A stretch of 64,000 nucleotides of DNA from Enterobacter asburiae (GTDB lineage: Bacteria > Pseudomonadota > Gammaproteobacteria > Enterobacterales > Enterobacteriaceae), in assembly GCA_011754535.1 (NCBI GenBank), contig JAAQVN010000001.1:3782001-3846000 (forward strand), written 5' to 3'. The notes beneath the pieces are model-generated. The model had not been told where the DNA came from. It ran no database searches and was given only the letters and a program-made list of their open reading frames with translations. Both the position numbers and the translations under genes were made by a program. Below, one piece after another: positions 49,705 to 61,255 of this stretch; positions within the stretch are counted from its first letter, which is position 1, and the number at the start of each line of letters is the position of its first letter.

Positions 49705-50834
49705 GCAACGGCATCGTTATCATCGGCTCGGGCTTTGCCGCCCGCCAGCTGGTGAAAAATATCCGCAAGCAGGACGCTCACGTGCCGCTGACGGTGATTG
49801 CCGCTGACAGCATGGACGATTACAACAAGCCTGATTTAAGCCACGTCATCAGCCAGAATCAGCGCGCCGAAGACCTCACCCGCCAGACGGCGGGGGAGTT
49901 CGCGGAGCAGTTTAACCTGCGTCTGTTTCCGTACACCTGGATCACCGACATCGACGCCGACGCCCACGTGGTGAAAGCGAAAGAGAAAACCTGGCAGTAC
50001 GACAGGCTGGTGCTGGCGACCGGGGCATCTGCCTTTGTGCCGCCGGTTGAGGGCCGCGAGCTGATGATTACCCTCAACAGCCAGCAGGAGTACCAGGCCA
50101 GCGAAACCCTGCTCCGCGATGCGCAACGGGTGATGATTGTCGGCGGCGGGCTGATCGGCACCGAGCTGGCGATGGATTTCTGCCGCGCGGGGAAATCCGT
50201 CACCCTGGTTGACCACGCGGCCAGTATTCTGTCGGCGCTGATGCCCGCAGAAGTAAGCAGTCGCTTACAGCATCGTCTGACCGATATGGGCGTCCATCTG
50301 CTGCTGAAATCGCAGCTGCAGAGCCTGAGCAAAACCGAAGGCGGTATTCGCGCCACGCTCGACCGCAGCCGCAGCGTAGAAGTGGATGCGGTGGTTGCCG
50401 CGACGGGGCTGCGCCCGGAAACCGCGCTGGCGCATCGCGCAGGGGCTGAGATAAACCGCGGCGTGAAGGTAGACAGCTACCTGCAAACCACGCGGCCGGA
50501 CATTTATGCCCTGGGCGACTGTGCGGAAATTAACGGTGAAGTGCTGCCCTTTTTGCAGCCGATTCAGTTAAGCGCAATGTGTCTGGCGAAAAATCTGCTC
50601 GGCGGAAGCGCGCCGCTGAAATTGCCCGCCATGCTGGTAAAAGTAAAAACGCCGGAATTACCGCTGCATCTCGCAGGTGAAACGCAGCGTCAGGATCTGA
50701 ACTGGCAAATTACCCTCGAACCGCAGGGAATGGTCGCGCGAGGTGCGGACAGCGAGGGTCAGATACGCGCCTTTGTCGTCAGTGAAGAGCGGATGAAGGA
50801 GGCGTTCACACTGCTAAAATCGCTACCTGCTTAA
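49701..50834 (+). CDS. norW: NADH:flavorubredoxin reductase NorW
   Basis: A 377-residue FAD-dependent reductase. FAD-binding [15 protein letters not shown] is at the N-terminus, NADH-binding [14 protein letters not shown] near 146, and the C-terminal FAD motif [10 protein letters not shown] near 267. It passes electrons from NADH to the NorV rubredoxin. Confidence 0.95.
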   Translation: MSNGIVIIGSGFAARQLVKNIRKQDAHVPLTVIAADSMDDYNKPDLSHVISQNQRAEDLTRQTAGEFAEQFNLRLFPYTWITDIDADAHVVKAKEKTWQYDRLVLATGASAFVPPVEGRELMITLNSQQEYQASETLLRDAQRVMIVGGGLIGTELAMDFCRAGKSVTLVDHAASILSALMPAEVSSRLQHRLTDMGVHLLLKSQLQSLSKTEGGIRATLDRSRSVEVDAVVAATGLRPETALAHRAGAEINRGVKVDSYLQTTRPDIYALGDCAEINGEVLPFLQPIQLSAMCLAKNLLGGSAPLKLPAMLVKVKTPELPLHLAGETQRQDLNWQITLEPQGMVARGADSEGQIRAFVVSEERMKEAFTLLKSLPA

Positions 50835-50844
50835 CCCTCGCAAT

Positions 50845-50930
50845 GCCTGCTGGCGCTCCGCTTACCCGGCCTACTCAACCCCAAAACGGTAAACCTTGTA
50901 GGCCCGCGCAAGCGTAGCGCCGCCGGGCAA
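50845..50930. repeat. REP/BIME-type inverted pair
   Basis: Two extragenic palindromic units facing each other: GCTCCGCTTACCCGGCCTAC (50855-50874) and GTAGGCCCGCGCAAGCGTAG (50898-50917), between norW and the convergent NiCoT gene. Confidence 0.8.
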
Positions 50931-50947
50931 AAAAAGGGCTGGGTAGT

Positions 50948-51970
50948 TCAGGAACGCACCACCAGCGCGTCGTAGCCGCGCCAGCGGTAGTTGACCATGG
51001 AGATCAGCCAGCAGGCGACAAACAGCCCGACCACCACAAACCCGGCGTTGCCCAGGTTGTCGTTTACCGCGCCGATCAGATCCCAGACGCCGCCGCTGAG
51101 GGCAAATTTGTCCATCAGCAGGCCCAGCGCTTCCAGCCCGCCGATAAACAGCGCCACCACCACGGAGGTGCCGGTGATGGTCATGTTGTAGTAGAGCTTG
51201 CGCTGCGGTTTATCAAACGCCCAGCCATAAGCGCCGACCATCAGCAGGTTATCGAGAGTATCCACCAGCGCCATGCCGCTGGCGAAGAGCGCCGGGAAGA
51301 TCATGATTGACCATACCGACATGCCGCTGGAGGCGCTGGCGGCAGAGATCCCCAGCACGCCGATCTCGGTGGCCGTGTCAAAGCCAAGGCCAAACAGGAA
51401 ACCGACCAGGTACATCTGCCAGCTTTTATTCACCAGGCGGAAGGTTTTGCCAAACAACCAGTTCATGACGCCGCCCTGGGCAGGCAGCGTGATGTCTCCC
51501 TGCACCGGCTGGCCTTTTTTCAGCGCCTGAAAACTGCGCCAGACCCCGCGAAGGATCACCATATTCACCAGCGCCATCGCCAGCAGGAAGGTGGCGGACA
51601 CCGCGGTGCCAATCAGGCTCCCGGTCTCGTGGAACCATGCCATGTTTTTCTGAAACGCCGTGGCGGTGGCGGCGATGGCGATGGAGGCCAGCACCACAAT
51701 GGTGGAGTGACCCAGCGAGAACCACGCCCCCACCCCGGACGGGCGCTTGCCCTGCTGCATCATCTTACGCGTCACGGTATCAATGGCCGCGATGTGGTCG
51801 GCGTCCACGGCGTGACGCAGCCCGTAGCACCACGCCAGCAGGCTGGCCGCCATCAGCGCCGTGCTGCCGCTGAAGGTGTGCCATGCCCATCCCCAGGCCA
51901 GCAGGTTTGCCATTACCAGAGCCAGCAGCAGAAGCGCGGCGCGAGGTTCGTTGCGTAACTGTCGTAACAT
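50948..51970 (-). CDS. NiCoT-family nickel/cobalt transporter
   Basis: A 340-residue membrane permease of the HoxN/NixA family. The signature RHAVDADHIAAIDTVTRK (H-x4-D-H) is near residue 50-67, with a second motif LGFDTATEIGVLGI and eight hydrophobic segments. It imports Ni2+ with high affinity. It starts one base after the hypF stop, with AAAGGATT inside hypF, so it is co-translated with the hydrogenase maturation gene. K-12 lacks it here. Frame opens further upstream through hypF; MLRQLRNEPR is the family-like start. Confidence 0.9.
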   Translation of the reverse strand: MLRQLRNEPRAALLLLALVMANLLAWGWAWHTFSGSTALMAASLLAWCYGLRHAVDADHIAAIDTVTRKMMQQGKRPSGVGAWFSLGHSTIVVLASIAIAATATAFQKNMAWFHETGSLIGTAVSATFLLAMALVNMVILRGVWRSFQALKKGQPVQGDITLPAQGGVMNWLFGKTFRLVNKSWQMYLVGFLFGLGFDTATEIGVLGISAASASSGMSVWSIMIFPALFASGMALVDTLDNLLMVGAYGWAFDKPQRKLYYNMTITGTSVVVALFIGGLEALGLLMDKFALSGGVWDLIGAVNDNLGNAGFVVVGLFVACWLISMVNYRWRGYDALVVRS

Positions 51971-51971
51971 T

Positions 51972-54188
51972 TTAAATCCTTTTTGAACATGACCGGGCAG
52001 CGGCGACCACCGCCTGCCCGAAGGAGATCGCTCCGTCACCTGCGGGCAGGCGCGAAGGAAAAAGAAACGTAAAGTCAGAAAGATAGTGACGCAGGCGCGC
52101 GCGCAGTAGACGGTTGTGCAACACGCCGCCGCTGAGGCAGATTGTCGACAGCGACAGGCGTCGGGCATGGCACGCGGCGAGCTGCGCCAGCCCTTTTGCC
52201 AGCGCGTCGTGAAAGGCCCACGCGCGCTCGCGGGGCTCCGCCTGCCAGCTCAGCCACTGCCGCCAGAACAGCGCGAGGTTATCCACTTCCAGCGTCACCG
52301 GATGATCAACCCCCGCGCACTGCGATGCCAGCGCCTCCAGCCGACAGGCCGCTTCGCCTTCGTAGCGCTGCGCGTCGATGCCCAGCGCGCAGGCGACGGC
52401 GTCAAACAGACGACCGCAGGAAGACGCCCGCTGCGCGTTGATGCCGCGCGACACAGCCGTTGCCAGCAGTGGCCAGTTTTGACGCTGGACTGTCCGCGTT
52501 TCCGGGTACTGCTGCCAGTCCGGGACAAACGCCAGACAGTGGGCAAGCAAATTTCGCCACGGCTGCTTCGCCGCCAGATCGCCCCCCGGCAGCGCAACGG
52601 CAGGCAGGCCGCCGAGCCGTTCGCAGTCGAGATAGTTGATCCGCAGGCACTCGCCGCCCCACAGCGCGCCGTTCTCACCCATGCCGATCCCGTCCAGCGT
52701 CAGGGCGATAACGTCTCCGCCGTCTAGCGGCCAGCCGTTCTCCGCCAGACACGCCGCCGCATGGGCGTGATGATGCAGAACAGTTTCGACGGGCAACGCC
52801 TGCTCCTGCGCCCACCGTCGGGCGCGGTACGCCGGATGGGCATCGCACACCGCGCGCTCCGGCTGAAAGGCATAGATGTCCTGCATCGTCGAGAGCGCGC
52901 TGTGCCACTGCGCCTCGACGCCCTCGTCGCTGAGATCGCCAAAGTGCTGACTCAGTACCGCCTGGTTCCCGCGCACCAGGCAGAAGGTGTTTTTCATCTC
53001 TGCACCGGTGCACAGCATGGCGGGGATATCCTCAAAACCCGCGGGCAACGTGACGGCGTCCGGCACAAAGCCGCGCGCGCGACGCAGGATAGCGCCATCC
53101 CGATCCATCACCGAATCATCCATGCGTTGAAGGATGTCGCGGTTATGCAGCAGGAAGCCGTCCGCGATGCCGCTGAGTTCCTCCAGCGCCTGCTGGTTAG
53201 TGACGGCAGGCGGTCTGCCGCTGAGGTTGCCGGAGGTCATCACCAGCGGGCGCCGGCACTCCATCATCAGAAGATGCTGGAGCGGGTTCGCGGGCAGCAT
53301 CACGCCAACGCAGTCGAGCCCCGGTGCAATTTCCTCGGGAAACGCGGGAAGCGAGGCTTTTGGCGTGAGCACAATCGGTGCGGCGGGCAAGCGTAGCAGC
53401 GTCTGTATCGTCTCCGGCAGGTCGTTTGCATCCGGGATCATCACCGCCAGCGGCTTCGTCGGGCGCTGCTTGCGCATCCGCAGTTTCAGTATCGCCTGCG
53501 GATCCAGCGCGTCGCAGACGAGGTGGAAACCGCCCAGCCCTTTAACCGCGACAATGCCGCCGCCTTTCAGCATCGCCACCGCCGTGCGTAAAGCCGATTC
53601 ACGGGCAGCAACGGCATCTCCGGCCCGCCATTCCAGCTGCGGCCCGCAGTCCGGGCAGGCCATCGGCTGGGCGTGGAAACGCCGGTCAGCCGGGTTGCGG
53701 TACTCGGTTTCGCACGGCACGCACAGCGGAAATGCGGCCATCGACGTGGCCGGACGGTCGTAGGGCATCGCGCGGATAATAGTAAACCGCGGCCCGCAGT
53801 GGGTGCAGTTGATAAACGGGTAACGGTAGCGGCGCTCGCCAGGGTCGCGCATTTCAGCCAGACACGCCGGACAGGTGGCGGCATCCGGCACGATTTGCGT
53901 GTCCATCACTCCGCGCTCGCTCTGGCGGATGGTAAATTCCGTCGGCACGCCAGACCAGCTGTAGGGCTGCGTATCAACCTCGTCGATACGCGCCAGCGGT
54001 GGGCAGTCCTGGCGCAGCCTCGCGGTAAAGTCCCCCCCATTACCCGCGAGGCGCACCAGAACACCCTCTCCGTCGTTGCAGACATCGCCCACAAGTTTCA
54101 GCCGGTGCGCCAGCTGCCAGACGAAGGGCCGAAACCCCACGCCCTGCACCTTGCCGCGCACCCGAAGCTGTACGCCGTTAACGCTCAT
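51972..54188 (-). CDS. hypF: hydrogenase maturation carbamoyltransferase HypF
   Basis: A 738-residue maturation factor that turns carbamoyl phosphate into thiocyanate-bound carbamoyl on HypE, the source of CN for the NiFe site. It has an acylphosphatase-like N-terminus ([18 protein letters not shown]), two zinc fingers (CPACLAEM...CTHCG and CVPCETEY...CPDCG), a YrdC-like domain (about 200-370) and a Kae1-like domain with [10 protein letters not shown]. Slightly shorter than E. coli (750). It follows hydN and precedes the nickel permease. Confidence 0.95.
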   Translation of the reverse strand: MSVNGVQLRVRGKVQGVGFRPFVWQLAHRLKLVGDVCNDGEGVLVRLAGNGGDFTARLRQDCPPLARIDEVDTQPYSWSGVPTEFTIRQSERGVMDTQIVPDAATCPACLAEMRDPGERRYRYPFINCTHCGPRFTIIRAMPYDRPATSMAAFPLCVPCETEYRNPADRRFHAQPMACPDCGPQLEWRAGDAVAARESALRTAVAMLKGGGIVAVKGLGGFHLVCDALDPQAILKLRMRKQRPTKPLAVMIPDANDLPETIQTLLRLPAAPIVLTPKASLPAFPEEIAPGLDCVGVMLPANPLQHLLMMECRRPLVMTSGNLSGRPPAVTNQQALEELSGIADGFLLHNRDILQRMDDSVMDRDGAILRRARGFVPDAVTLPAGFEDIPAMLCTGAEMKNTFCLVRGNQAVLSQHFGDLSDEGVEAQWHSALSTMQDIYAFQPERAVCDAHPAYRARRWAQEQALPVETVLHHHAHAAACLAENGWPLDGGDVIALTLDGIGMGENGALWGGECLRINYLDCERLGGLPAVALPGGDLAAKQPWRNLLAHCLAFVPDWQQYPETRTVQRQNWPLLATAVSRGINAQRASSCGRLFDAVACALGIDAQRYEGEAACRLEALASQCAGVDHPVTLEVDNLALFWRQWLSWQAEPRERAWAFHDALAKGLAQLAACHARRLSLSTICLSGGVLHNRLLRARLRHYLSDFTFLFPSRLPAGDGAISFGQAVVAAARSCSKRI

Positions 54189-54194
54189 CGCGGC

Positions 54195-54740
54195 TTAAAA
54201 CAGCAGCGATGACGATGTGTCGAACGCCGCGCGACGGCGTTTTTCGGCGCTCATCTGCTCAAGCTTATCGCGATCCACGCAGACCAGCGCGTGCGTCGGG
54301 CAGGCTTCCATACAGGCCGGGCCGGCTTCACGGTGATAGCAAAGGTCGCATTTATTGGCTTCGGCCTTCTCTGCCCGCACGCTCAGCCCCATACCGCTGT
54401 TGCGCACCACCGGACGAACCACCACCTCCATCGCGCCATACGGGCAGGCGACAACGCAGGTTTTGCAGCCGATACAGCGCTCCTGCATCACGTGCACAAA
54501 GCCCTTCTCGCGCTTAATCGCCCCGTTCGGGCAGACGTTGGCGCACGGTGCATCTTCGCACTGGCGACAGATGGCGGCGGTGGAAATATTCACGCCTTTA
54601 ATGACGTGGATGCGCGGCAGGAAGGTATCAGGAGTGAGAGAGGCGCAGTCCTGCTCCGCCTGATGGGAAACCACGCACGCCACTTCACAGGTACGGCAAC
54701 CAATGCACTTACTGGCATCGGCCATAATAAAACGGTTCAT
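54195..54740 (-). CDS. hydN: HydN 4Fe-4S electron transfer protein
   Basis: A 181-residue ferredoxin-like protein with four cysteine clusters, for example CIGCRTCEVAC, CRQCEDAPCANVCP, CIGCKTCVVACP and CDLCYHREAGPACMEACP. It supports formate dehydrogenase H activity. GGAGAAG precedes the ATG at 54740; the frame opens 5 codons earlier. It precedes hypF by 6 bases. A sigma-54-like promoter lies about 35 bases upstream. Confidence 0.93.
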   Translation of the reverse strand: MNRFIMADASKCIGCRTCEVACVVSHQAEQDCASLTPDTFLPRIHVIKGVNISTAAICRQCEDAPCANVCPNGAIKREKGFVHVMQERCIGCKTCVVACPYGAMEVVVRPVVRNSGMGLSVRAEKAEANKCDLCYHREAGPACMEACPTHALVCVDRDKLEQMSAEKRRRAAFDTSSSLLF

Positions 54741-54773
54741 CTGCTTCTCCGGCATAACTGTTATGCGCGAAGC

Positions 54774-54792
54774 TATTCATAAACCGTGCCAA
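54774..54792 (-). promoter_or_regulatory. putative sigma-54 promoter of hydN
   Basis: On the minus strand TTGGCAC then TATGA with the right spacing. FhlA with sigma-54 controls hydN-hypF in E. coli. The -24 element is perfect; the -12 is GA instead of GC. Confidence 0.6.
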
Positions 54793-54834
54793 CATTTAAG
54801 GTATTGATTTCAAGAGAAATGTAAAACAAATTTT

Positions 54835-54862
54835 CTGTCATCGTCATTAGTGACGATGACAG
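54835..54862. terminator. perfect 12-base inverted repeat after ascG
   Basis: CTGTCATCGTCA / TGACGATGACAG with loop TTAG, nine bases beyond the ascG stop and upstream of hydN. Best read as the ascG terminator, though the T run is interrupted. Confidence 0.65.
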
Positions 54863-54871
54863 ATGTCGACG

Positions 54872-55885
54872 TCAGCGGTACGGGCCATCAATGACGGAGT
54901 CGCGCAGGACAAGCTCGCCGGAGAAGGTTTGCTGATATTTAAACTCCCCGCCGTCGAGCATGAAGATCAGGCGGCTGATGGTCTCCTGAATCATCTCCGT
55001 CACCGGAATACGCACGCTGGAGAGCGACGGCACGATATAGGGCGCGATGGCCACGTCGTCAAAACCGATGACGGATACCGCGTCCGGCGTGGCGACGCCG
55101 CTGTCGTGCAGCTGCTTGATGGCGCCGATCGCCATATCGTCATTGCTCGCCACCAGCGCGGTAAAGCGTTCCCCGCGAGCAAGCAGTTCAGAAACCGCCG
55201 CTGCGCCGCTGGTGGGGTTCCACTTCCCCTGCGCAATCAGCCCCTCGCGCAGCGGAATAGCGTGCTGCACCAGCGCATCCCTGTAACCGGAAAGACGCTC
55301 GACCCCGGTGGGGGAATCCATCGAGCCGGTGATAAACGCAATCTCCCGGTGCCCTTTTGCAATCAGCTGCGACACCGCGTCCTGACACGAGGCTTTATGA
55401 TCGGACCAGACGCTGTGGCTGCTGTTTTTCCGCAGGCGGCGGTTGAGCACCATAATCGGCTGCTCGCACTTCTCAACGAGCTCGTCCAGCTCTTCCACGT
55501 TCAGAAAACGCGGATAGATAATCACCGCATCGCAGCGCATATCCAGCAGATACTGGATCGCCTCGCGCTCTTCTTCGGCGCTGTGCTTGCCGTCGGCGAG
55601 GATCAGCTGCCGCCCTTTTTCTTCCGTCATCCGCGCGGCGTGAAACAGCAGTTCGCTAAAGTAGACGCCGTGATAAAGGGTGTTCGTCACCACCAGCCCC
55701 AGGGTCTGGGTGCGTTTGGTCGCCAGGTTGCGCGCCAGCAAATTCGGGCGATAGCCGCTCTCTTCAATGGCCTGAAACACCCGGTCTTTGGTCTCCTGGC
55801 TAACGTAGCCGTTGCCCGACAACACCCGGGAAACCGTCGCTTTCGAAACGCCTGCCCGCTTCGCCACTTCCAGCATCGTGGTCAT
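54872..55885 (-). CDS. ascG: LacI-family repressor AscG
   Basis: A 337-residue LacI/GalR repressor. The helix-turn-helix reads MTTMLEVAKRAGVSKATVSR with the hinge NLLARNLA; the sensor domain follows. It represses ascFB in E. coli. GGAAGA precedes ATG 55885; the frame opens earlier. It is intact here. Confidence 0.94.
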   Translation of the reverse strand: MTTMLEVAKRAGVSKATVSRVLSGNGYVSQETKDRVFQAIEESGYRPNLLARNLATKRTQTLGLVVTNTLYHGVYFSELLFHAARMTEEKGRQLILADGKHSAEEEREAIQYLLDMRCDAVIIYPRFLNVEELDELVEKCEQPIMVLNRRLRKNSSHSVWSDHKASCQDAVSQLIAKGHREIAFITGSMDSPTGVERLSGYRDALVQHAIPLREGLIAQGKWNPTSGAAAVSELLARGERFTALVASNDDMAIGAIKQLHDSGVATPDAVSVIGFDDVAIAPYIVPSLSSVRIPVTEMIQETISRLIFMLDGGEFKYQQTFSGELVLRDSVIDGPYR

Positions 55886-55975
55886 ACTGTTCTTCCATCC
55901 GAAACTCATGCGGGCAGTGTACTGCACCGCGGAAAAATTGTCGCAGCGGCAACATCACGCTTTCGGCATCTCATT

Positions 55976-56064
55976 GCGATCTGAATCACGAAAAAGAAAA
56001 ATGTTCAAAAAGCGATCTTGTTTCATCAAAAGAAAGTCATGATGATTATGTGGAACCGGTTTCC
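55976..56064 (+). promoter_or_regulatory. ascFB control region: CRP-like site and AscG operator
   Basis: TGCGATCTGAATCACG at 55976-55991 fits the CRP pattern TGTGA-N6-TCACA with one mismatch in each half. GGAACCGGTTTCC at 56052-56064 is nearly palindromic and fits the GalR/AscG operator core AACCGGTT. Both lie before ascF in the divergent region. Confidence 0.7.
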
Positions 56065-56098
56065 TACATTTCACACAACGATAACAGGATCACATCCG

Positions 56099-57550
56099 AT
56101 GGCCAAAAATTACGCTGCGCTGGCGAACGACGTTATCAGCGCGCTGGGCGGCAAAGAGAACATCGTCGCCGTCACCCACTGCATGACGCGACTGCGTTTC
56201 GTTCTGAAAGACGAAACCCTCACCGACGTTGCGCGCCTGAAAAGCATCAGCGGCGTGCTCGGCGTGGTGCGCAATGACAACCAGTGTCAGGTCATTATTG
56301 GCAACACCGTTTCACAGGCGTATCGCGAAGTGGTGAGTCTGTTGCCAACCAGCCTGCAGCCTGCCGTACCGGAAGGTCCGCAGAAACTGACCTTACGCCG
56401 CATTGGTGCCGGGATCCTCGACGCACTGATCGGCACCATGTCCCCGCTGATCCCGGCGATCATCGGCGGTTCAATGGTCAAGCTGCTGGCGATGATCCTT
56501 GAGATGACCGGCGTGCTGCCAAAAGGCGCGCCGACGCTCACCATTCTGACCGTCATCGGCGACGGCGCGTTCTTCTTCCTGCCGCTGATGGTAGCGGCCT
56601 CGGCGGCGGTGAAGTTCAAAACCAATATGTCGCTGGCGATCGCCATCGCGGGCGTGCTGGTACACCCGAGCTTTATCGAGCTGATGGCGAAAGCCGCGCA
56701 GGGCGAACACGTTGAGTTCGCCTTTATTCCGGTGACGGCGGTGAAATACACCTACACCGTCATCCCGGCACTGGTGATGACCTGGTGCCTGTCGTACATC
56801 GAACGCTGGGTAGATCGCATTACCCCGGCGGTAACCAAAAACTTCCTGAAGCCGATGCTGATCGTGCTGATTGCCGCCCCGCTCGCCATCGTGCTGATTG
56901 GCCCGCTCGGGATCTGGATCGGTAGCGCCATCTCCGCGCTGGTCTACACCATTCATGGCTATCTGGGCTGGCTCTCCGTCGCCATCATGGGCGCGCTCTG
57001 GCCGCTGCTGGTGATGACCGGGATGCACCGCGTGTTTACGCCGACCATCATTCAGACCATCGCCGAAACGGGCAAGGAAGGGATGGTCATGCCGTCGGAA
57101 ATCGGCGCTAACCTGTCGCTCGGCGGCTCGTCGCTGGCGGTGGCCTGGAAAACCAAAAACCCGGAGCTGCGCCAGACGGCGCTGGCGGCAGCGGCCTCCG
57201 CCATTATGGCGGGGATCTCTGAACCGGCGCTGTACGGCGTGGCGGTGCGTCTGAAACGTCCGCTGATTGCGAGCCTGATCAGCGGCTTTATCTGCGGGGC
57301 GGTCGCCGGCATGGCCGGTCTCGCCAGCCACTCGATGGCGGCGCCGGGGCTGTTCACCAGCGTGCAGTTCTTCGACCCGTCTAACCCGATGACCATCGTC
57401 TGGGTGTTTGGCGTAATGGGGCTGGCGGTGGTGCTGTCGTTTGTTCTGACCCTGCTTTTAGGGTTTGAGGATATCCCGGTCGAAGACGAAGCTGAAAAAG
57501 CGCGCGCCCTGCAGACCGCACCGGTTCAGAACAACGCAGCAAAAGCATAA
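56099..57550 (+). CDS. ascF: beta-glucoside PTS EIIBC AscF
   Basis: A 483-residue PTS permease. The N-terminal EIIB has the phospho-cysteine in VAVTHCMTRLRF (C28). The rest is an EIIC with about ten hydrophobic segments (GTMSPLIPAIIGGSMVK, PEIIC motif GISEPALYGV). No EIIA domain is present, so EIIA of another system is used. Frame opens at 56018; MAKNYAALAN at 56099 with CAGGATC upstream fits the family. Substrates are aryl-beta-glucosides such as salicin, arbutin and cellobiose. Confidence 0.93.
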   Translation: MAKNYAALANDVISALGGKENIVAVTHCMTRLRFVLKDETLTDVARLKSISGVLGVVRNDNQCQVIIGNTVSQAYREVVSLLPTSLQPAVPEGPQKLTLRRIGAGILDALIGTMSPLIPAIIGGSMVKLLAMILEMTGVLPKGAPTLTILTVIGDGAFFFLPLMVAASAAVKFKTNMSLAIAIAGVLVHPSFIELMAKAAQGEHVEFAFIPVTAVKYTYTVIPALVMTWCLSYIERWVDRITPAVTKNFLKPMLIVLIAAPLAIVLIGPLGIWIGSAISALVYTIHGYLGWLSVAIMGALWPLLVMTGMHRVFTPTIIQTIAETGKEGMVMPSEIGANLSLGGSSLAVAWKTKNPELRQTALAAAASAIMAGISEPALYGVAVRLKRPLIASLISGFICGAVAGMAGLASHSMAAPGLFTSVQFFDPSNPMTIVWVFGVMGLAVVLSFVLTLLLGFEDIPVEDEAEKARALQTAPVQNNAAKA

Positions 57551-58993
<1,443 letters not shown>

Positions 58994-59000
58994 CCTGTTG

Positions 59001-59078
59001 CCCTCACCCCAGCCCTCTCCCACGGGGAGAGGGAGATGGGTCTGGTAGGCCGGGTAAGGCGAAGCCGCCACCCGGCAC
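59001..59078. repeat. dispersed GC-rich repeat copy 6 plus REP unit
   Basis: CCCTCACCCCAGCCCTCTCC with GGGGAGAGGG at 59001-59033, then a REP-like unit GTAGGCCGGGTAAGGCGAAG...CCACCCGGC at 59045-59075, between convergent ascB and hycI. Confidence 0.8.
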
Positions 59079-59081
59079 TGC

Positions 59082-59537
59082 TCAGAGCTGAGAAAAACCT
59101 CCATCCCCAACCCATCCCGCAAGCCGTGAATAGACCACTTCCACCGCCTCTTTCACCGGCGGCGTCATCGGGTAATAAAATCCGACAATGTCCGGCTGGA
59201 TCCCCAAAAACAGCACCTCGCCCACGTCGTCTTTAATCTGATCGACCAGGTAGTTCAGCGGCATATTGTGCGTCGTCATCATAAACATCTCGGCGATGTC
59301 GTCCGGGTCTATCAGGCGGATCTCGCCGGGGTTGAGCCCCATATCGGTGGCATCGACGATTAACAGTCTCTCCGGACGCAGCTCGCGTATGGCGACCACG
59401 TCATTTTCCGGCGCGCTGCCGCCGTCAATCACTACCCAGCTGCCCTGCGGGTTCGCGGCGCACATTTCTGCCAACAGCGGACCCGCGCCGTCGTCGCCCA
59501 TCATACTGTTGCCGACACACAGTAAAACGTCAGTCAC
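59082..59537 (-). CDS. hycI: hydrogenase-3 maturation endopeptidase HycI
   Basis: A 151-residue HycI/HoxM-type protease that removes the C-terminal tail of HycE after nickel insertion. Conserved GNSMMGDDGAGP (near 9-20) with the acidic nickel-sensing residues, and TTHNMPLNYLVDQIK. The start is GTG at 59537 with GAGGAG upstream, overlapping hycH by 8 bases. Last gene of the hyc operon. Confidence 0.93.
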   Translation of the reverse strand: MTDVLLCVGNSMMGDDGAGPLLAEMCAANPQGSWVVIDGGSAPENDVVAIRELRPERLLIVDATDMGLNPGEIRLIDPDDIAEMFMMTTHNMPLNYLVDQIKDDVGEVLFLGIQPDIVGFYYPMTPPVKEAVEVVYSRLAGWVGDGGFSQL

Positions 59538-59940
59538 GTAATCTCCTCACCATCAGGTAGATGGCGCTCTCCTGATGAATATCGTGCAGCATGCCGAGCA
59601 ACGTGGTGCTCCACGCCTGCTGTGCCGGGGTTTGCCTGCAGAGCGCCGCGTCAAAGGCGTTGGCGAGCATCGCAATGTGGTTGGCGTCGATGACGATCTC
59701 GCCGTACTTCGGCACGCCCTCCATCTTGCGACGCGCCGTACTACCCTCCTCCAGCGTGGCGATCCACGCCAGGTACTCGGGCCACGGGCAGCTCAGCGCC
59801 GCCTCCAGGCAGTCAATCACCCCGAGGTGATGCCCAATCGCCAGGCTGTAATAGACCACCTGCTGCGCCGCATCCGGCGTGGCATCGTTCTCATCAATAA
59901 ACTTACGGCTCAGTTGGCTGAACACCACCGTTTCACTCAT
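59530..59940 (-). CDS. hycH: hydrogenase-3 assembly protein HycH
   Basis: A 136-residue protein of the HycH family, needed in E. coli for formation of mature HycE. No catalytic motif is seen. Overlaps hycG by four bases and hycI by eight. Confidence 0.92.
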   Translation of the reverse strand: MSETVVFSQLSRKFIDENDATPDAAQQVVYYSLAIGHHLGVIDCLEAALSCPWPEYLAWIATLEEGSTARRKMEGVPKYGEIVIDANHIAMLANAFDAALCRQTPAQQAWSTTLLGMLHDIHQESAIYLMVRRLRD

Positions 59941-60704
59941 CGGATACGCGCCTCATCCACGATGCTGTTCAGATTCGCCACAATCTCATTAAGACGCGGA
60001 TCGTTCTCGGCCTCGAGCCAGCGCGCCACCTGATGGTCGCCCTGGCTCAGCAGGCGCAGATAATCGTCGGCAATCTGGCGGCCATAGCGATAGCCCGCCA
60101 GTTTCCGCGCCGTGCGGTCAACCTTCACCCGCAGCGGCTGCACCATGTCCGGGTGCAGAATGGCGGCAGGCTTGTTGTCCAGCTCGCCCGGCTCGCGGGC
60201 GTGGATTTTCTGCTCCAGCAGGCCGAGCGCCATGGCAAAGCCGTACAGCGTTGCGGCAGGCGTCGGCGGGCAGCCGGGAATGTAGACGTCCACCGGCACG
60301 ATTTTATCTGTGCCGCCCCAGACGCAGTAAAGGTCGTGGAAGATGCCCCCGCTGTTACCGCAGGCGCCGTACGAGATGCATATTTTCGGGTCCGGTGCGG
60401 ACTGCCAGGCGCGCAGCGCGGGCGAGCGCATGGCGCGGGTGACGGCGCCGGTAAACAGCAGGATGTCCGCATGACGCGGGGACGGCACGACTTTGATACC
60501 GAAGCGCTCGGCGTCAAACAGCGGCGACAGGGTAGCGAAGATCTCGATCTCGCAGCCGTTGCAGCCGCCGCAGTCCACGCGGTAAACGTAGGCCGAGCGT
60601 TTGATTTTTTTCAGCAGCGACGCCTTCATGCTGGCGATGGATTCGTCCACCGTCATCGGCACCGGAAGGCCGTTAGCGTCGCGCGGGCCCAGTAGGTTTT
60701 CCAT
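59937..60704 (-). CDS. hycG: hydrogenase-3 small subunit-like HycG
   Basis: A 255-residue NiFe hydrogenase small subunit / NuoB-like protein with the [4Fe-4S] ligands in [22 protein letters not shown] and PGCPPTP. It passes electrons from HycF/B to HycE. TGATG overlap with hycF. Confidence 0.94.
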   Translation of the reverse strand: MENLLGPRDANGLPVPMTVDESIASMKASLLKKIKRSAYVYRVDCGGCNGCEIEIFATLSPLFDAERFGIKVVPSPRHADILLFTGAVTRAMRSPALRAWQSAPDPKICISYGACGNSGGIFHDLYCVWGGTDKIVPVDVYIPGCPPTPAATLYGFAMALGLLEQKIHAREPGELDNKPAAILHPDMVQPLRVKVDRTARKLAGYRYGRQIADDYLRLLSQGDHQVARWLEAENDPRLNEIVANLNSIVDEARIR

Positions 60705-61246
60705 CAGCTGGCCTCTCTCATGTGGCGGGTGATATCAATGCGGTCGGACGGCAGCAGACACTTCTGACGCTTGCACGCCGGGCAGGTTTCGAAGCTTTCA
60801 CGGTGATGCTCCGCGCGGGCGTCGCCGTTGTGCTGCAGCAGCGCGATGGCGTAGTCGATCTCTTTTTGCACGGCGAACGGGCGCTGGCAGACGCGGCAGT
60901 TGCACAGGTCAAAGCGCGACTGCTGCAGAAAATCCTCTTTCTTCCACACCGCCAGCTCGTATTCCTGCGACAGGCGAATGGCTACTGTCGGGCAGACCTC
61001 CTCGCAGCGGCCGCAGAAGATGCAGCGCCCGAGGTTGAACTGCCAGGCCAGCTCGCCGGTTTTGAGATCCGTTTCCACCGTTAAGGCGTTCGACGGGCAG
61101 GCGTTGACGCAGGCCGCGCAGCCGATGCACTGCTGCGGATTGTGCTCCGGCTTGCCGCGAAAGTTTTTGTCCACCGGCATCGGCTCCAGCGGATAGCTGC
61201 TGGTCTGCACGCCGGTTTTGATGACTTTTTTGATAAAGGTAAACAT
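60704..61246 (-). CDS. hycF: formate hydrogenlyase ferredoxin-like subunit HycF
   Basis: A 180-residue polyferredoxin with [16 protein letters not shown] and [16 protein letters not shown] (two [4Fe-4S]) and a C-terminal cysteine group ([19 protein letters not shown]) that may bind a further metal. Part of the membrane-bound formate hydrogenlyase arm. Confidence 0.94.
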   Translation of the reverse strand: MFTFIKKVIKTGVQTSSYPLEPMPVDKNFRGKPEHNPQQCIGCAACVNACPSNALTVETDLKTGELAWQFNLGRCIFCGRCEEVCPTVAIRLSQEYELAVWKKEDFLQQSRFDLCNCRVCQRPFAVQKEIDYAIALLQHNGDARAEHHRESFETCPACKRQKCLLPSDRIDITRHMREAS

Positions 61247-61255
61247 GGCGAGTCC

